From: Hirudo medicinalis
Taxonomy: Eukaryota > Annelida > Clitellata > Hirudinida > Hirudinidae
Direction: 5' to 3'
DNA: 64,000 bases
Assembly: GCA_011800805.1 (NCBI GenBank)
Contig: MPNW01000300.1
Location: 135,243 to 199,242 of the forward strand
This document shows, piece after piece, positions 62,621-64,000 of this stretch (position 1 is its first letter; the number at the start of each line of letters is the position of its first letter). Made by a program: the position numbers and the translations under genes. The notes under the pieces were generated by a model. It saw nothing but the letters and a program-made list of their open reading frames with translations. It was not told the DNA's origin and made no database searches.

Positions 62621-63045
62621 TATTGAATGTATCATCACATATTGAATGTATCATCACATATTGAATGTGTCATCACATATCGAATGTGTCATCACATATC
62701 GAATGTATCATCACGTATCGAATGTATCATCACATATCGAATGTATCATAACATATTGAATGTATCATCACATATTGAATGTGTCATCACATATTGAATG
62801 TATCATCACATATTGAATGTATCATCACATATCGAATGTATCATCACATATCGAATGTATCATCACATATCGAATGTATCATCACATATCGAATGTGTCA
62901 TCACATATTGAATGTATCATCACATATCGAATGTATCATCACATATAGAATGTATCATCACATATAGAATGTATCATCACATATTGAATGTATCATCACA
63001 TATAGAATGTATCATCACATATCGAATGTGTCATCAGATATTGAA
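62621..63045 (+). repeat. 19-bp satellite array, about 22 copies
   Basis: Head-to-tail units AATGTATCATCACATATTG with three common variable sites (TATC/TGTC; ATTG/ATCG/ATAG). The period of 19 is not a multiple of three, so every frame cycles; open frames here are repeat artefacts. Confidence 0.92.
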
Positions 63046-64000
63046 CGTAAACGATAAAATTTGGAAATTGGAACTCTTGCAATCATGTGTAAAGGAGATA
63101 TTGGAACAATAGGTTATTTACAGATTTTTCAAAAGATTGCATAAAAAGGCTCTCTGCAGAGGAGTTATTTTTCTGGTATTTGCTTAAAAACTTGGATCAA
63201 ATCATGGATTTGTCGGTCAAATAACATAAGCAATAAGGCTGACAGTTCTCGTAGAAGCAGTCACATGTAGGAGCATACATCACGGTCCACTGCACAATGA
63301 CCTTGATGGATGTTCCGCTTCCTTTAACAACTCCACGAAAATTAAAAGCTACGAGACATGCTTTCAATTATTCACTCCTCATCACTCCCGACTCTTCGCG
63401 ACCCCGAGGGGTAAAAGGTGAAGCTGCTAAAGAGGGGCGGTTCTTCAGAGGTCACGGGGTCACGATGGGCCAATGGAGAGGCCGAGCTGATGAATAATTA
63501 ATGTGATTCTCATCGTTGAGTAAGTGGTGTCATGAGGTAAAAGTGGCCACTTTCGTAAAGAGTTGAAAGAAGAATTACAACGATAATGCGATAATGACAA
63601 CAAAGCTATGACATTATTGGCAGTAACGAGTACCCAGGACAGGTGGACAGCTTGGGTGTTTGTCGTGTTGATAATCAGGTGATCAGTTCGTTATCACTGC
63701 ATGTAATATGTTAAATCCTTACCTGTAGCACTCTTAGAGCATTTATTTATTGATTTAATGTGATGATGTTAAATACTGCTAATGTTATTTCATTAATATT
63801 CTTATGTTTTTTTGTTTTTGTTTTTTTTTCCGCTATCAGACTGATCCAAATAAATCATTATACACAGTAAGCTTTTACAAAGAGTAATTTACAAAAACAT
63901 AAACTATACAAGTCCACGCAATAAATATAGTTTATACGACTTTTTAAATAATAAATAAAGCAAATTAAAAGGACATGTATTTAATTGAGTTAGATCTTTG

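Larger units (their letters stand above)
60457..64000. other. Right-hand flank, no gene recognised
   Basis: This should contain the 5' exon(s) and promoter of the Ig gene (minus strand), but I could not place them. It holds a (GAT)n tract (60719-60855), a GAC/GAT tract near 62370-62440 and a 19-bp satellite (62621-63045). ORFs at 61440-61691 and 62245-62529 (plus) have no domain; the second is mostly encoded by the microsatellite. Confidence 0.5.

Noticed and set aside
62621..63045. CRISPR-like array of short repeats
   Set aside because: The repeats are contiguous 19-bp units without unique spacers, in an intron-bearing eukaryotic genome.

Overview
The window is nuclear DNA of a bilaterian invertebrate, probably a protostome, though I cannot name the taxon. 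It is AT-rich and full of triplet microsatellites. Genes are split by GT-AG introns, many only 60-150 bp long. Gene content points to an animal: a DAAM formin, a sphingosine-1-phosphate phosphatase, a flagellar dynein-regulatory-complex subunit, a Lachesin/DIP-type neural Ig protein, and a myosin-rod protein of the catchin/myorod/MRP type known from protostomes. All gene models below were assembled by eye from reading frame, splice sites, phase continuity and recalled family sequences; no alignment was run.

Layout. 1-632 (minus): three exons of a DAAM formin running off the left edge. 633-8000: mostly non-coding, with microsatellites and transposon debris. 8001-9809 (minus): complete S1P phosphatase, 3 exons. 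10843-19354 (minus): large gene resembling the vertebrate RLF/ZNF292 family, whose last exon is 3.7 kb. 21054-36787 (plus): three tandem paralogues of a type I membrane receptor (discoidin-like lectin domain, two WSC domains, EGF repeats, one TM helix). 38862-44940 (plus): complete 18-exon stand-alone myosin-rod gene. 46035-49191 (minus): DRC5/TCTE1 homologue. 49888-56150 (plus): FIRRM/C1orf112 (DUF4487) homologue, head-to-head with DRC5. 57234-60456 (minus): three-Ig Lachesin/DIP-like gene whose 5' end I did not find. 60457-64000: microsatellites and a 19-bp satellite, no gene recognised.

The genes do not form one pathway; this is an ordinary animal gene neighbourhood. The least ordinary part is the receptor trio. 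Its exons are mostly phase-1 modules. All three copies appear to use a GC-AG intron at the same site in the second WSC domain, and the copies differ in EGF number and tail. Other points worth a look are a myosin rod gene with no motor exons beside it, a SINE whose (ATT)n tail serves as a 3' splice site, and an in-frame minisatellite at the end of DRC5. Mobile DNA consists of two tRNA-derived SINE-like families and several short hAT-like MITE candidates, mostly inside introns.
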